NCBI RefSeq assembly: GCF_963678635.1
Contig: NC_087068.1
Span: 22,409,029-22,473,028 of the forward strand
DNA length: 64,000 bases
Direction: 5' to 3'
From: Symsagittifera roscoffensis
Taxonomy: Eukaryota; Xenacoelomorpha; Acoela; Convolutidae
Shown here piece after piece: positions 10,540 through 21,557 of the stretch. The position numbers and the translations under genes were made by a program. Position 1 is the first letter of the stretch. The number at the start of each line of letters is the position of its first letter. The notes below the pieces were generated by a model. It was not told where the DNA came from. It saw only the letters and a program-made list of their open reading frames with translations, and made no database searches.

Positions 10540-11799
10540 CTACTGGTGGAGCCAGCATGTGAAGTGAACGAAAAAGGCACCAGAGATAAGAATGATGGCA
10601 ATGAGAACTTGAGTTTGGATGACAATGAAAAAATAGAAGCGGACTCTGAAGCGGAACCTTTTGTGGAAGAAGACTGGAACGATCCGGAGCAAGGTGAGGT
10701 GCCGAAGTGGACAGAACCAGACTTATCAATACCAGCGGGGACAAGGAGTGGCAATCGCAAACGCACAGGCATGAGGTATAACAGGTATGGGGACGTTTTC
10801 CTGATCGATAAGATACAGCCCGATGACCTAGGCAAAGAACTAATAAGTGTGGGCGAGCTGGTGGCAGATGGTGAATGGCAAATCATCGATGATAATGAAC
10901 ACTACCCACAGGAAGACTACTCGACACCGGAGCGGGAGACGGATTTAGAACAGAGCGAGATAGAGAGGAGGGAGAATACGAACCTGAGGATATTAGAATG
11001 GATGCGCGATGTCAAGAACGGAAGCGAAGAAGGACAAAGCATACAGCAAGTTGACATATCAGCGGGGAAGTACATGAAAACGGAGAATCCTCTTTTCGGC
11101 TGGACGGCAACAGACAGCCCGCTCGACATTCCGCCAGATAATTCAGACCCAGCATCATCGACGGGGACGTCGATAATTTTTTTTGTCCGGGGAGTGGGGG
11201 TAGGACTTACCCACACCGAAAATTTAATGATAAAGAAACTCAGGGAAGTGAGAGAAATGTGCGGACTAGAACTGGATAGGGAGGAGGCCGAGCCTACCAT
11301 AGGACGGAATTTCAAAACGAAGTCTGAAATACCAAACGAATACTCGGAAAATATCCTGATAACGGATAGTGACTTCATTCTGCCAGACAGGACTAGCGCA
11401 ATCTGTATCACGGCGGACATGAGCTTCAAATCAAGACTGGAGGCTGACTTCAAGAGAGAGTACCAGAACGTGGAGTTTCTGTTTAGACAGAGACCGGGAC
11501 TGGGAGGAATGGCCGCGCTTCCACTATCAGTAGCACAAGTCCCGGGCAAATACCTGTGCTTCCTAGTGACGAGGGTCAATGACAGGAACGCGATCGATCC
11601 CGAACACGTGATGTTGGCACTAACAAGACTACGAGACTTCATGATTGAAAGAGGGATAACGGAGGTCTCATTACCGGTGTATGACCCAAACAGGGGCAAA
11701 TTGAGCCCAAGGGAATTGTACGCTATCCTACACGTGGTCTTCGCAGAAACGGAGATAATGGTACATCTTCATAAGAAATACTACTTGAGCATCGCCTGA
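10540..11799 (+). pseudogene. Element A acidic linker and TARG1-like macro domain
   Basis: The first ~200 residues are acidic and low in complexity. From about 11180 there is a ~200-residue globular domain with landmarks ILITDSDFIL, ITADMSFKS, GKYLCFLVTR, RDFMIERGITEVSLPVYDP and a final strand IMVHLHKKYYLS. The order and spacing match the macro domain of human OARD1/TARG1 as I remember it (GRYIYYLITK, KNGVTDLSMPRIG, IKITVYTL). Macro domains bind ADP-ribose and some remove it from proteins. The loop that aligns with GCGLD of TARG1 reads YDPNRG in A and B and HDPNRG in C, so binding is likelier than the TARG1 reaction. Basis: fold match by eye. Confidence 0.72.
11185..11195 (+). promoter_or_regulatory. 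Polypurine-tract-like motif at the start of the macro domain
   Basis: GTCCGGGGAGT preceded by a run of eight T and followed by GGGGGTAGG. The same arrangement is present in B (32548-32558, minus). Here it is read as VRGV, whereas in the spacer it is read as SGE, so its conservation is at nucleotide level. Confidence 0.6.
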
Positions 11800-12066
11800 G
11801 TAGGGTACACGGGGGTCTCGAGTTGGGCATGAGGGGAGAATCTCGAGTTAGGTGTGGGGGTACAAAACAGGTAAAAAATCTTAAAGGTGATTGGCATGAC
11901 AATTAAAATTTTAAATGATTGATGGTGCTAAAACATAAAATGAATCTGCATGTTTTTAGAAAATTTCCAATTGAACTATTTTAGTAGGACGAAAAGGAAA
12001 GGGTTTTAACTATAGTGGTAAAGGGGGTTTTTAGGTTAGGAACATAGCCTGTTAGTCTAAAAATTG

Positions 12067-12082
12067 GGTGTTATTTTCAGAT
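12067..12082 (+). promoter_or_regulatory. Splice-acceptor-like site before the cassette
   Basis: GTTATTTTCAG/ATCAA is a strong acceptor of the TTTTCAG type. Equivalent sites lie at the same place in C (GTTTTCAG/ATGCTGATTGATC near 62015) and B (minus, TTTCTAG/ATCCTGATTGATC near 31624). B and C also agree downstream of the site. Cis- or trans-splicing cannot be told apart here. Confidence 0.6.
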
Positions 12083-12180
12083 CAATTTGGTAAAGTCAAA
12101 TTGACTACCCAACTGCATTCAATTGAAGAAAGGAAGTCCTTAAACGAAAACGCAAATTGAACGACGCTTCAAGAAGTAAT

Positions 12181-12274
12181 ACTCAAGTTGCTAAGGAAAA
12201 ACTCAAGTTGCTAAGGTAAAACTCAAGTTGCTAAGGTAAAGCTCAAGTTGCTAAGGTAAGGCTCAAGTTGCTAA
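12181..12274 (+). repeat. 20-bp tandem repeat (ACTCAAGTTGCTAAGGTAAA)
   Basis: About 4.7 units of ACTCAAGTTGCTAAGGTAAA, nearly perfect, between the acceptor-like site and X1. Several units contain AAGGTAA, which resembles a weak splice donor. No counterpart is seen in B or C. Confidence 0.9.
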
Positions 12275-12302
12275 TACTCAAGATCACCTGGAAGTTACAG
12301 AA

Positions 12303-14320
12303 ATGGCAGATCGATTCTGGAAGTCCATGCCATCGGCTGTGAAAAAGCCCACACTTGATGAGTTGTACAGACGCCTGAGGGACCTGGATTACACTCAAGT
12401 GGATGAGAGAATGGCAGTGATGCTGAATGCCATCCTCCAGTTGGAAGAACAGGGCGAGTGCCGGGAGTCTGCGACAGAAGCGGTTTTGATGGTCGGCTAC
12501 ACCACCGATGGAATATCCAACCAAGAGCAAACCAGATGGCTTTCCTGGAATGTGGATGGAGCAATAAGGGGGTTCGACTTGGCAAGGAACCCTGGCTTGA
12601 GTAACAATACCGAGTATGGTGCAGTGGAGTTCCCACTGCCGATCAGACCATCAGTCAGATCTACAGGCCAGAGCACGAGTAAGATACCATCGATGTCACA
12701 AGCGCAACAAACGGGGGAAGCGTATCCAGACCTCAGTATCATGAAGAGAGAGCTTGAGAGGACTCAGCGGGAGAGGAACAAGGCGAACCTCGACCGGGAT
12801 CAAGCGAAGCTTGAGAGAGATCAGGCGAAACTTGAGAGGGATCAAGCGGTCGTCGAAAAGGACCAAGCGCGGAGGGAACTGGATATGTTAAGAGCTGAGC
12901 ATCTACAGGAACAAAGAGTACGAGAGAATGCCGCGAATTGTGAGCAGCTGAAGTCGGAGCTTGAAAGGATCCAGCAACGACAACGCGAGCTTGACATGCA
13001 GAAAGGGGCTAGGCCCAAAGAGCGGATGGTTACCGGCTCAAGGCCAGAGTCGCGTATGGAGGTGGATGAAGCTCCTAGATCGAAGAGACGATTTAACCTT
13101 GATCACGCGGCTCAAGAACATATGAATGAGGGGTTGGAGGTGTGGATACCAACTGAATCAACGTCCTCCCTGCGTGGCCTAGAGACACAAATAATACGCC
13201 CATTGATGGACGTCGCGCTGCCTGGATATACCCCAAGTTCAACCCCGAGTAGTAGTCAGGAGAGCGGTAGCTCGTCACGACTGAAAGAGTTGAACGAGCG
13301 GCTACAGCTAAGGAGTCGTGAGAGTCCAGCAAGAGTGGAGCTACCCTCGACGTGGAGGGAGCAACCTGTCAGGAGTGTGGTGATCTCAAGTTACAAGAAG
13401 AATACGGAAGGCAGATACCACAGGCACAATCGGATGGATTGCAGCACGGCGCAGAGAGACAGGAGGGATTACTTCCATGACGCGGCTTGGGTGGAATACC
13501 TCACGCAGCCACGTGTGCCTGAGGGGGCGGTCCACTTGATCATAGGGGACAGCTTGTTGCGGGTGCTGACCCAGATTCAGTCCCATTGGCAAACGGGGAT
13601 CTTGAGCTTCGCTGGAGCTGCGACGCCGCAGATGTTTGCAACACTTGAGATGCTAGGGATGGCAAGAGCATACACGGTAACTCTGATGGTCGGGACGAAC
13701 GACGTGTCTAGGGGGGAGACAAGGAAGGTGACGAGACTGCATGACAAGATGAGCTGCATTCTTGAGGAATTGCGGATTCAAATGGATCCTGCCATTCTCA
13801 CGCACGGTGTGCACCATTCCTTATAACATGAAAGCGGACCAAAATGCAATGGAGATGAATACGAAAGTGCGAAACCTGAATGAAATAATCAGGCAGATAC
13901 ACCAAAGGAGCGTCCTCCCCGTTGGACTACTGGACGTAGCCGAGCAGATGGAGCGATCTGCTTTCCCCGACGATGCATCCTCGAACGGGATTCACTTTGA
14001 CAGACCCAGAGGGGTGGAGTGGTTAAATGACGTCTTCCAAAGGCATATAAGCGCATTGGAGGCAGAGTTGCTAGAGACGGCCCAAGTCACATTCGGACCA
14101 CCCCCAAATCCACCCTTCTTCAACCCGAGAGCTTTGTCCAGTCGCCTAGGAGCGATGGCCGATTCTAGAGACGGTTCGAGGAACAGCCGGACCAGGTTGC
14201 CGGGCGCCGCACCCATGGAGGCCGAGGAGGCAACGTCATCAACTCCTCAGTGTTCGGTAGAATCCTCGGTGGTGGTGGCGGAGAAAAAGAAACCGGAGAG
14301 GCAGCGGAGACCACTAGGTT
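12303..14320 (+). pseudogene. X1: coiled coil plus SGNH/GDSL-type esterase domain (broken)
   Basis: The N-terminal ~130 residues are a helical region also seen in B (31096-31548, minus). A charged coiled coil with seven-residue units (LERDQAK) lies near 12760-13010, then a disordered Ser/Arg/Glu-rich linker. The C-terminal part has SGNH hydrolase blocks: IIGDSLLRVL near 13540 (nucleophile Ser), VGTNDVS near 13690 (Asn block) and GIHFD near 13990 (His block). B keeps GDSLVRVL, VGENN and an HF block. SGNH enzymes remove acyl groups from lipids, sugars or proteins. The substrate here is unknown. The region is broken in this copy. Confidence 0.68.
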
Positions 14321-17113
14321 GAGATATGTGGAGGAGGTGAAGAAGCTGGATTTGGAAGATCTGGAGTGCAGGCAAGAGTTGGCGGTAGCTTTGGGTCTTG
14401 AGCGGGTGTCACACGAAGACTTGGGTAGACACCAGTGCGTGGACTGGCTGAAGGCTCACGAGACGCATTTCTCAAGAGCGAAAATAATGGAGACAGCGGA
14501 TCTGACTGGGATTCCCACGAAATCGGTCATGGGACCCATCAACTATAGGCCTCTCAAGTCGCTGGGGAGTCCGGGACTCGTGGTGGAGCCTCCCAAGCAT
14601 CGAACCAGCATTGCCAGGATTAGGTTGGCAACTCCAGCACAGTTGAGGGTGGTGGACAAACTACTGGACCCGAGGGAAATGGAACTACCGGATGCCGCGT
14701 ATGAGGGTACGAGACTAGCAGACGACCCTAGATACGGGAAACCCTGCGGGAACACACAGCTGGCCAAAACCTTGGCAGTTTATGACAGGGCAGATCCAGC
14801 CGCTGCGAGGGTGGTCATCGTGGCGGGATCGGATTTTGAGGGAAATCTCCCAAGTTATTTTGGCCGGAAACTCTGATATACTCACTACCGGGAGCGGAGC
14901 TAAACCAGATGTTAACCTTGGTGGTAGCAATAAAATCGGAGATGCCTTGCGAGCCTGAGCTACTACTGTTTGCAGGAATGAATGATCACTTGCATGCGAC
15001 AGGGTTGCTTGAGCAGCTCAAGGGTAATGAACCAGCACCGAGGAAGATCTGGTAAGCTATCCAGATATTATTTGCAGCAATGAACGAGGTACAAGAGAAC
15101 GTTGCGTCACGATTTGGCTCCAAGACAAAATTAGTGTTCACGACGTCCCCCGGGTACGCGAGCATGCCTCCCGCTCTGCAATTTGTATATGCCATCTTGA
15201 TCTTGATAGCGGAAGGGAATGGGTGGCGTATTCTGATGGCAGCTCCCAATCGGGAGTTGGAACCAACGAACTTGAGACTTCGCAAGTCAGAACTGGCGGC
15301 AGCGTGGGCGGATGTGTCCCACGCGTTGAGGGGATTCTACGAGTTGGCAGACATCCTCATTGTATTGGACGAGGTCATCTTGCTGGAGATATCAAACTTC
15401 GCCAGGCAACTCAAGCTCAGTCCGGTTATAGGGGATGATCATCCAGTAGTAACTCACCTGACGGCCAGTCTGTGGTTTCGAAGTATGGAGCTGACTATCA
15501 CAAGCTCCACCAGTAAGTCTAGAGGGCCGAGCAACGAAAGGAAGAACGTGGCCGCAGCGGAGAAGCAGCTGGAGTCGATGGTGTATCGACTGACACAGGA
15601 GAGAGGCAGATGGCCCTTCCTGACACCAAGACTGAAAAACGCCACGGAGAAGACAAGAGAGGATGCCCCACCTCTTGTGAAGCAAATCTGGGATTTTTTT
15701 GAGGAGCAGCTGGAAGTGGCCGAGAAGAGGGAAATGACGGTGGCCAGGTTCATCACAGCGGCCAACGAGGTCACGATTGGAGGATTCTGGAGGGAGCACG
15801 CAAGGGGTGAGCTGAGGACGAGGAGGGATCACGAGATTCTTGAGTTCTTGAGTCCTTGTTGGGGAAAGGAGTTCTTGGCTGGAGTGTACAGCGCGAAAGA
15901 GACCATCTTTGGAGCCTTTATACAGGAAATCTTGAACATGCCCATCAGTCTGTTGTTGGCACTGTACCTGGTTTACCCAAGGTACCTGTTCAATATGGGC
16001 CCAGCGTACATGTTCAGTCGGGGCGTGGACACACTCCGGATTGACGGGTACTTGGCATTGGTGCTTCTAACCCACGGGGAACTGATGTCATTTCACCGAC
16101 TAATGAAATACGGAGAGCCTCTGTCGATGGGAAGAACACACTCGAGTATTGACACCTATTCGTATAAGTGTGCTGCCGGACTAAAGACGCTGCTAGTGCA
16201 GTACCTCCTGATGCAAAACCGGCACCTGACTGGTGAAGAAAAGAGCCCGAAGACGCGAGATGAGTGGAGGAAAGTGAATGGGGGCATGCCTCTGTTGACG
16301 GACCTATGCCTGGCCATGAGATCGGACCCCATGGGGGTGATCCGGGGGCTAGAGGAGGTCGTAACCTGCATTTATGGACCGGCCTTCACGTACGCGTTTC
16401 CAGATCCTCTGGTGACAGCTTATCGCTACTCAGTGACCCACTTGAGCCTCATAAGCATACTAGATGGGACGACACTCAATTGGTGTCAGCAGGAGGTGCT
16501 AAGGGCACAAATGAGCAACACGGTGCTCTTCGGAAAGATGAAGGATCCAGAGTTGGTGATATACAGTTTCCGAGGACAACTGCAGTGCAGGATGGGAGGT
16601 AAGCGCGAAGGCCCCATCGAAACCTATCCCAAGTTCTGGAACCTAAATCCCCTGACAGCAAGTGGACAAGTGATCTTGAGAATTCCCGCATGGAAGAAAA
16701 GCTTCGAGTTGGTAAAAAGGGAGCTAGAGGCGATATTGGAGAAGGAAGTCCTACCAGTGAGGAGAATGACCCTGGGGATGAACAGCTCCCTGGTGGTCCC
16801 GTCCCTGTTCGCGAGAGCAGCAACCGAAGAACAACAGAGGGAGTTCATCGATGGCTGGGATCCCCTCTTCATCGGCTACACTGCAGCAGTTTATTTTCAT
16901 ACCAGCGATGCGAAAATAAATTCATGGACAACTCAAGCCAAGAAAATGAGAGGCTCGATGCCCCCGAAATTCGAGGTGCGAGAAGCCTTGAGAACACTTG
17001 AGCGGGCAGGTCTGGAGAACAAGTTGCCCGTGTGGGACGATGGCAGGATGATCGTGGAAGAAGGACACATCGCACTAAAAGGAGATGAGATGGTGTTTGC
17101 CACGAGAAGATAA
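14250..17113 (+). pseudogene. X2: large protein region, possible second SGNH-like fold then unknown domain
   Basis: It overlaps the end of X1. The first part has LGRHQCVDWL, VVIVAGSDF near 14815 and LLFAGMNDHLH near 14970. B has IMIVANSDF and IVFAGINDHLH. The strand-then-(G)xND pattern resembles SGNH blocks, so a diverged, perhaps non-catalytic, copy is possible. A long mostly helical region follows (15080-17113), with SPGYASMPPALQFVYAI, GGMPLLTDLCLAMRSDP near 16290 and an end near TLERAGLENKLP, all matched in B (27134-29690, minus). I do not recognise the long part. No clear signal peptide or membrane anchor is seen. The region is broken. Confidence 0.55.
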
Positions 17114-17137
17114 CGGGCACCTTACGGACTGGAGCAA

Positions 17138-18175
17138 GTGGAGATGAGACAGGAGGGGAAGGAGCTGGATGCAGCAGGCCCATTGTATGTGGCTCTGACA
17201 GAGTATAAGAAAACGGGTCCAGCGACACCATCACCCCTATCGGTGGGCACCCCCGGGGATAAAAGGAGTGGTCCTGTAGAAGATCGATTCAGGAGGATTC
17301 TTGAGAGAAGAGAAGCAGAATCGGGAGAGGAGAGCATGGACGAGACTCTCAGCAGGGCAGGAGAGGATATGGAAGTGGGAAACACACCGGAGCAAAAACC
17401 ATCAGAAGAGGAGTTCACCACGCAAGAGCTGTTGAAGGATCTGAGTGGAGAAAATTGGGCAGACACCCCCACGCCACCTCTGACCTCATCTCCCCGCAAG
17501 AATCTAGAGTTACCACTGACGAGCGAGAATCCTAACATGGGGATGATTTTTCTGAGCGCGGAAAGAAGGGAGAAGAACACCTTCGAGGGAAACAGGGATG
17601 CTTTCCTAGGCACTCTGGATGAGGACGCTCGGCGAGAATTCTTGAGCGATTTTAATCGAGAAGTGAATGACGAGACCACATTGGATGATTTCAAGGAGGA
17701 GCTGTGGGACACAGTGGTGAAATTCGGAGAACCTGTCCTGATGGGGACAGGTCTGGAGGAGAAAGCTATAAGAGAACTGCTGAGCAAGATGGTCGAGTTG
17801 AGGAAGGCATCACGGAAGACCAAGGAAGACAAATGAAAAGACAGCTCTACTCTGAAACAAAAAACTGACAATAAAATAATTGAAAATGTAAGGGGGGATA
17901 AGGTCGGAACTAGTAATATAATTAAAAGTACCAATATACTTAAGGCTCGAGCAGGGGGGAGGCAAGAGTTGGAAGGGTTGGATGGAGACAAAGAAGTCGA
18001 ATCAGTGATGATAACGACAACGCCCCCAAGTAAAGACGTGAGGTCTCGCAAGAGGAAGAGAGACGTAGAGGGATTAGGCAATCCTTCAGCGGATGCGGTC
18101 TCGGAGAAAAACTTGCACGATGGAAGACAACAGCCTACAAGAGTAGCTACGAGCCGAGGAAACTGCTCGACGTAG
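17138..18175 (+). pseudogene. X3: acidic, largely disordered protein region
   Basis: Rich in Glu, Ser and Pro in its first half. A short conserved helical domain (FLGTLDEDARREFLSDFN to LLSKMVELR, about 17600-17810) is matched in B by FLRTLTEDEWEVHHRD to LDKLDECEGRL. A basic stretch (RSRKRKRDVEG) near 18040 resembles a nuclear localisation signal, and B has a similar KRKRVEE. The fold and function are not recognised. A role in the nucleus or as an adaptor is only a guess. Confidence 0.45.
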
Positions 18176-18329
18176 AAAGAGAGATGGAAATCCCCACCAG
18201 CTCAACAACGGAAGAAGACTTCAAGCCTCAGAGGACAAAAATGAAGCGAGGTTCGACTAGCGGGCAGACCTGGGAAAAGACGTCGGCAAAGAATGGTTCT
18301 CGAATGAACACCAGGCCACTGGGAAGCAA

Positions 18330-21134
18330 GTGACTAGCGATCCTCTTGAGAAGAATAAAACGAGGAACACCTCCCGACCGTGGTGGGTGGCCCTGGAAAC
18401 ATTGCAGGAATTGGAAGACTGCCTAAAGAAGCTCGACAGTGGAGTGTCACGCAAACGATGCAACTGGGCTACCCAGCAGAAGGCTGAGGTCAACAAATTG
18501 GAATTGGGGAGCCAACTGAAGAGAACTTGGCAGAACTTGTTGAGGGATCATTTTGAAGAAGCGATGAAAACATCCTCATCGGCATCGCCGTTGGTGGCGA
18601 GTCCCTTCATTAGAACCGCAGGACAACTGATGTTCGCGTGCAGCCTGTTGGGAATAGAGTTAGAGACACTGACTTCGTACGATAAGTTGAAATTGGGAGG
18701 CAAGAATCTAGAGGTGTATCGAGTACTGATGCAACACGTTGCCAGGGATAACTCAGGCTTGAGTCTGGCAAGGAGGAAAGATGCTACTTGTTTCTTGAGG
18801 TGGATATTGTTGATGATGACTGATAGTACCATCCTAGCATGTCACCAGAGAGCAATCGGAAGCAAGACGCTGGAAAGGAGAGTCTCCGCAGTCATCTTGA
18901 ACGTGTACCAGAGTACTGGGATAGAAAAGGAGGATGGTTCTAGGCAGTCTCTAGAGAGCCACAGGAAGTTAGATGAGATACGGAGGTTCTACAACAAGAA
19001 GTTCGAGGAGAAACACGACGTACACCTGGCTTCGTCAGGAGAGTACTTGAAACCCAACAAAAAGGGAGAGTGCCAGTATGTGTCTGGAGTGATGGGGATG
19101 GCATACAACCCTTTCTTGGACTTGGAGGCTGGAGGTGCCCACAGGAACTACGAGGTGGCGGAGCTGCTGAAGTTCTGGACAGAGAAGATAGTGGAGATAG
19201 ACACTGTAGAGAGAGAGAGACCTAGCCTAGGTTTGATTCTCGAGAAGACACCAGAAGTAATTAGTGTGCCGCACTCAAGTAAAAGAGTCGAACTAAAGAT
19301 GGGTAACGGGAACGGCATGTTGACCACGAATCTGGGAGTGGTGTGGAAATTGCTCGGGCCCTCCTGGTGTCCACATCCCCATGAGAGCCTGATCGAGGAG
19401 GTCACGGAGCGAGTGAGACTAGCGCCGACAGAGGATGAAGATTTGGCGACATTGAGTATAGTACATAGACTGATCTTGCATCAGGTGAAGGAGTCGAGTG
19501 AGGTGACAAGTGGAACAGGGTCGGTAAAGAAAATGGAGCCGGGCAGTTGTCTTGATTCGACGTGTGGGAATGGCGAGCTCACCTGCGATGGATGATCATG
19601 CGTCAGGATACAGTCTTTCCAGAAAGAAGACCTAGTCACCTGGTTTGAACACATTACCGAAAGGGAAAAGAGTGAGATACAGATAGTGGCTGAGTGTTAC
19701 GCGAGTACCACGGTGAACCTAGCAACAGCTCTGGAATTCTTCTCAAGAATGTGCATTCTCCAGTCACTGGAGAGGCTAGAGTCAGAACACCACTTGGTGA
19801 CCGCGTTGAGCGTGGAGTCATGGCCTGGGGTGTTGCAAGTGACCCAGAAACACATCAAGAGTTGGAAGGTTGGACTCGAGGCGGAGATGGGATTTCCCAT
19901 GAGCGAAGCCTATGGTCTGCCTCTAAATGCGAAGTCCTTAGTGGGGTCAGTGATGGCCAACCTATGATGCAGCCACTATCCATTACACATGGCGATGGTG
20001 GAAGTATCCAGCCAAAGGGTATTGATAGACAAAGCCTTCTCAGTGCCCAAATGCGTAAGACTGGCTCGGATGTCGCATCATTCACACAAGCTGTTGAGGA
20101 AGATCCGAGGAACAGTGCCGAAAGAACAGAGGGACGACTTGAGTGAAATCTGGGGTGAAGAACTTCTAGGTTTGGAGGGTGAAAACACAAGTGACCACGA
20201 GAGACAAAACGTGATCGGGAAACCCATGGTTGGTGCTCCAAACTTGGAGGAGATCGACGTGATACACGAGAAGATGATGGAACTTGAGCCTCTCCTGGAA
20301 GCCTCAGGAGAGCGCAATCTTAGGAGCGTCGACCTCACACATGGGGATTGTCCATGCCATTGTCTGGCGCAGACAGTGTAGTACCCAGACCACGCCAATC
20401 TCTGCCTGATCTGGGATGTGGAAGAAATCAGGTCGTTGGGACTGCCCGATCATCAGCAAAAGGTGACCATCTTGGTGGTGAGCACGATGCTGGCTCTACG
20501 ATGGATTGAAGAAAATATAGCAAAGTATCGGGAATCGAAGACGCCAACGGCAGAGTCGATTCACGAGATAGATTACAGCAGGAGACTTCAGTTGTTCGAG
20601 ACCGCATGCAAGGTATTCGCCATAACAATGGAAGTCAGACACATGTGGAGCCGCTTGAGGTTCTTTCCTTGGTTTCGCGCGACGTTAACGTCCTGGTTAT
20701 ACGTGGTGACGAAGGATCACATGAGGAAACATCGAAAGGAATATCGACAGTTCCAGGCCGAGATAGGACCAGATGCCTTCAAGAGACCTCTGCTGACCCA
20801 TCGAAATGCGATCACGACGGGGTGGAAAAGAGTGGGTAGAGTATCCAGAAACATCACTAGAGCGAGGGAGTCGATACTAGAGGAGGACCTGGCGAAGAAT
20901 GTAAGCCTGAGTCTTCACAATTCCTTCTGTTTGAACCGGGAGTCGAAGGTGAAGAGCTTACCGAATCAAGCGAAGAGATTGCAGGAGCAAAGGGAGTGGA
21001 TGCGATCCTATGAACAGCTGAAGGCTTGGGAGGAGATTGTGATCAGCTCCGATGATGAAGAGGCACTATTGAAACAGATCACAGTGTCAAATATATCTGG
21101 GTCGGGTACCTCGAGGGCGAAGAACACGAGGTGA
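18330..21134 (+). pseudogene. X4: large helical protein region with Cys clusters and basic C terminus (broken)
   Basis: All parts are matched in B (23338-26166, minus). Conserved blocks: VASPFIRTAGQLMFACSLLG near 18590, KLDEIRRFYNKKF near 18970, QYVSGVMGMAYNPFL near 19075, a Cys cluster CX4CX6CX3C near 19550, VTALSVESWPGVLQ near 19800, KAFSVPKCVRLARMS near 20020, a CPCHC block near 20350 and PWFRATLTSWLY near 20670. The end is basic. The paired Cys clusters could bind zinc. I do not recognise the family, and no envelope-like membrane anchor is apparent. It is the most widely kept cassette part, since C has a piece at 62130-62600. Confidence 0.55.
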
Positions 21135-21557
21135 GCCGGTGGCTCAAAAGGAAATTCTAGAGTCTTGAGTCTTGAGAGGGAGGGGGCTCGAGGGTTAACT
21201 TGGATGAAACCTGGGTTCACGAAAAAGAAATTTTAACAAATGAGATATTGTTATTAATATGCTATATCTATTATATAAATCAAAATGCTGCATGACAATT
21301 TCCTGGTTGAATAGGACAAAAGAAATTTTAAATTACCAGCTTAAAAAGCGAGAATTAATAGGTGCAGGTGTGTGCAGATTTTGATTGCTGTTTAGCGATA
21401 GTGTGAAAATTTTATATGGTTGTGAATTTTGGAAGGTAGATAAACTTAAGTCTGCTGCAAACTTCTGTAAATGACCACTGGCACTGTATCTTGATTGACA
21501 CTCGGGTTTCTGGGGATTCACTGACAGAGGCAGCACGCGATGAGGACATCGATCTTG
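21135..21557 (+). other. Element A 3' untranslated region
   Basis: AT-rich non-coding stretch between X4 and the purine tract. It contains GCATGACAATT, also found near 11895 in the pre-cassette gap, and an A/T-rich block with several TATAT runs. No gene is seen. Confidence 0.6.

Larger units (their letters stand above)
11800..12302 (+). other. Intergenic region between macro domain and cassette
   Basis: About 500 non-coding bases, AT-rich in the middle. It begins with two copies of a TCTCGAGTT-led block (11817 and 11842) and contains a splice-acceptor-like site near 12080 and a 20-bp tandem repeat. B and C have a comparable gap at the same place. This suggests the cassette is expressed from a spliced or separately started RNA. 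Confidence 0.6.

Noticed and set aside
12303-21134. Cassette as a classic envelope gene
   Set aside because: I looked for a signal peptide, a membrane anchor near the C terminus and a furin-like site, and saw no convincing set. The hydrophobic run near 20460 is short and lies before a long basic tail.
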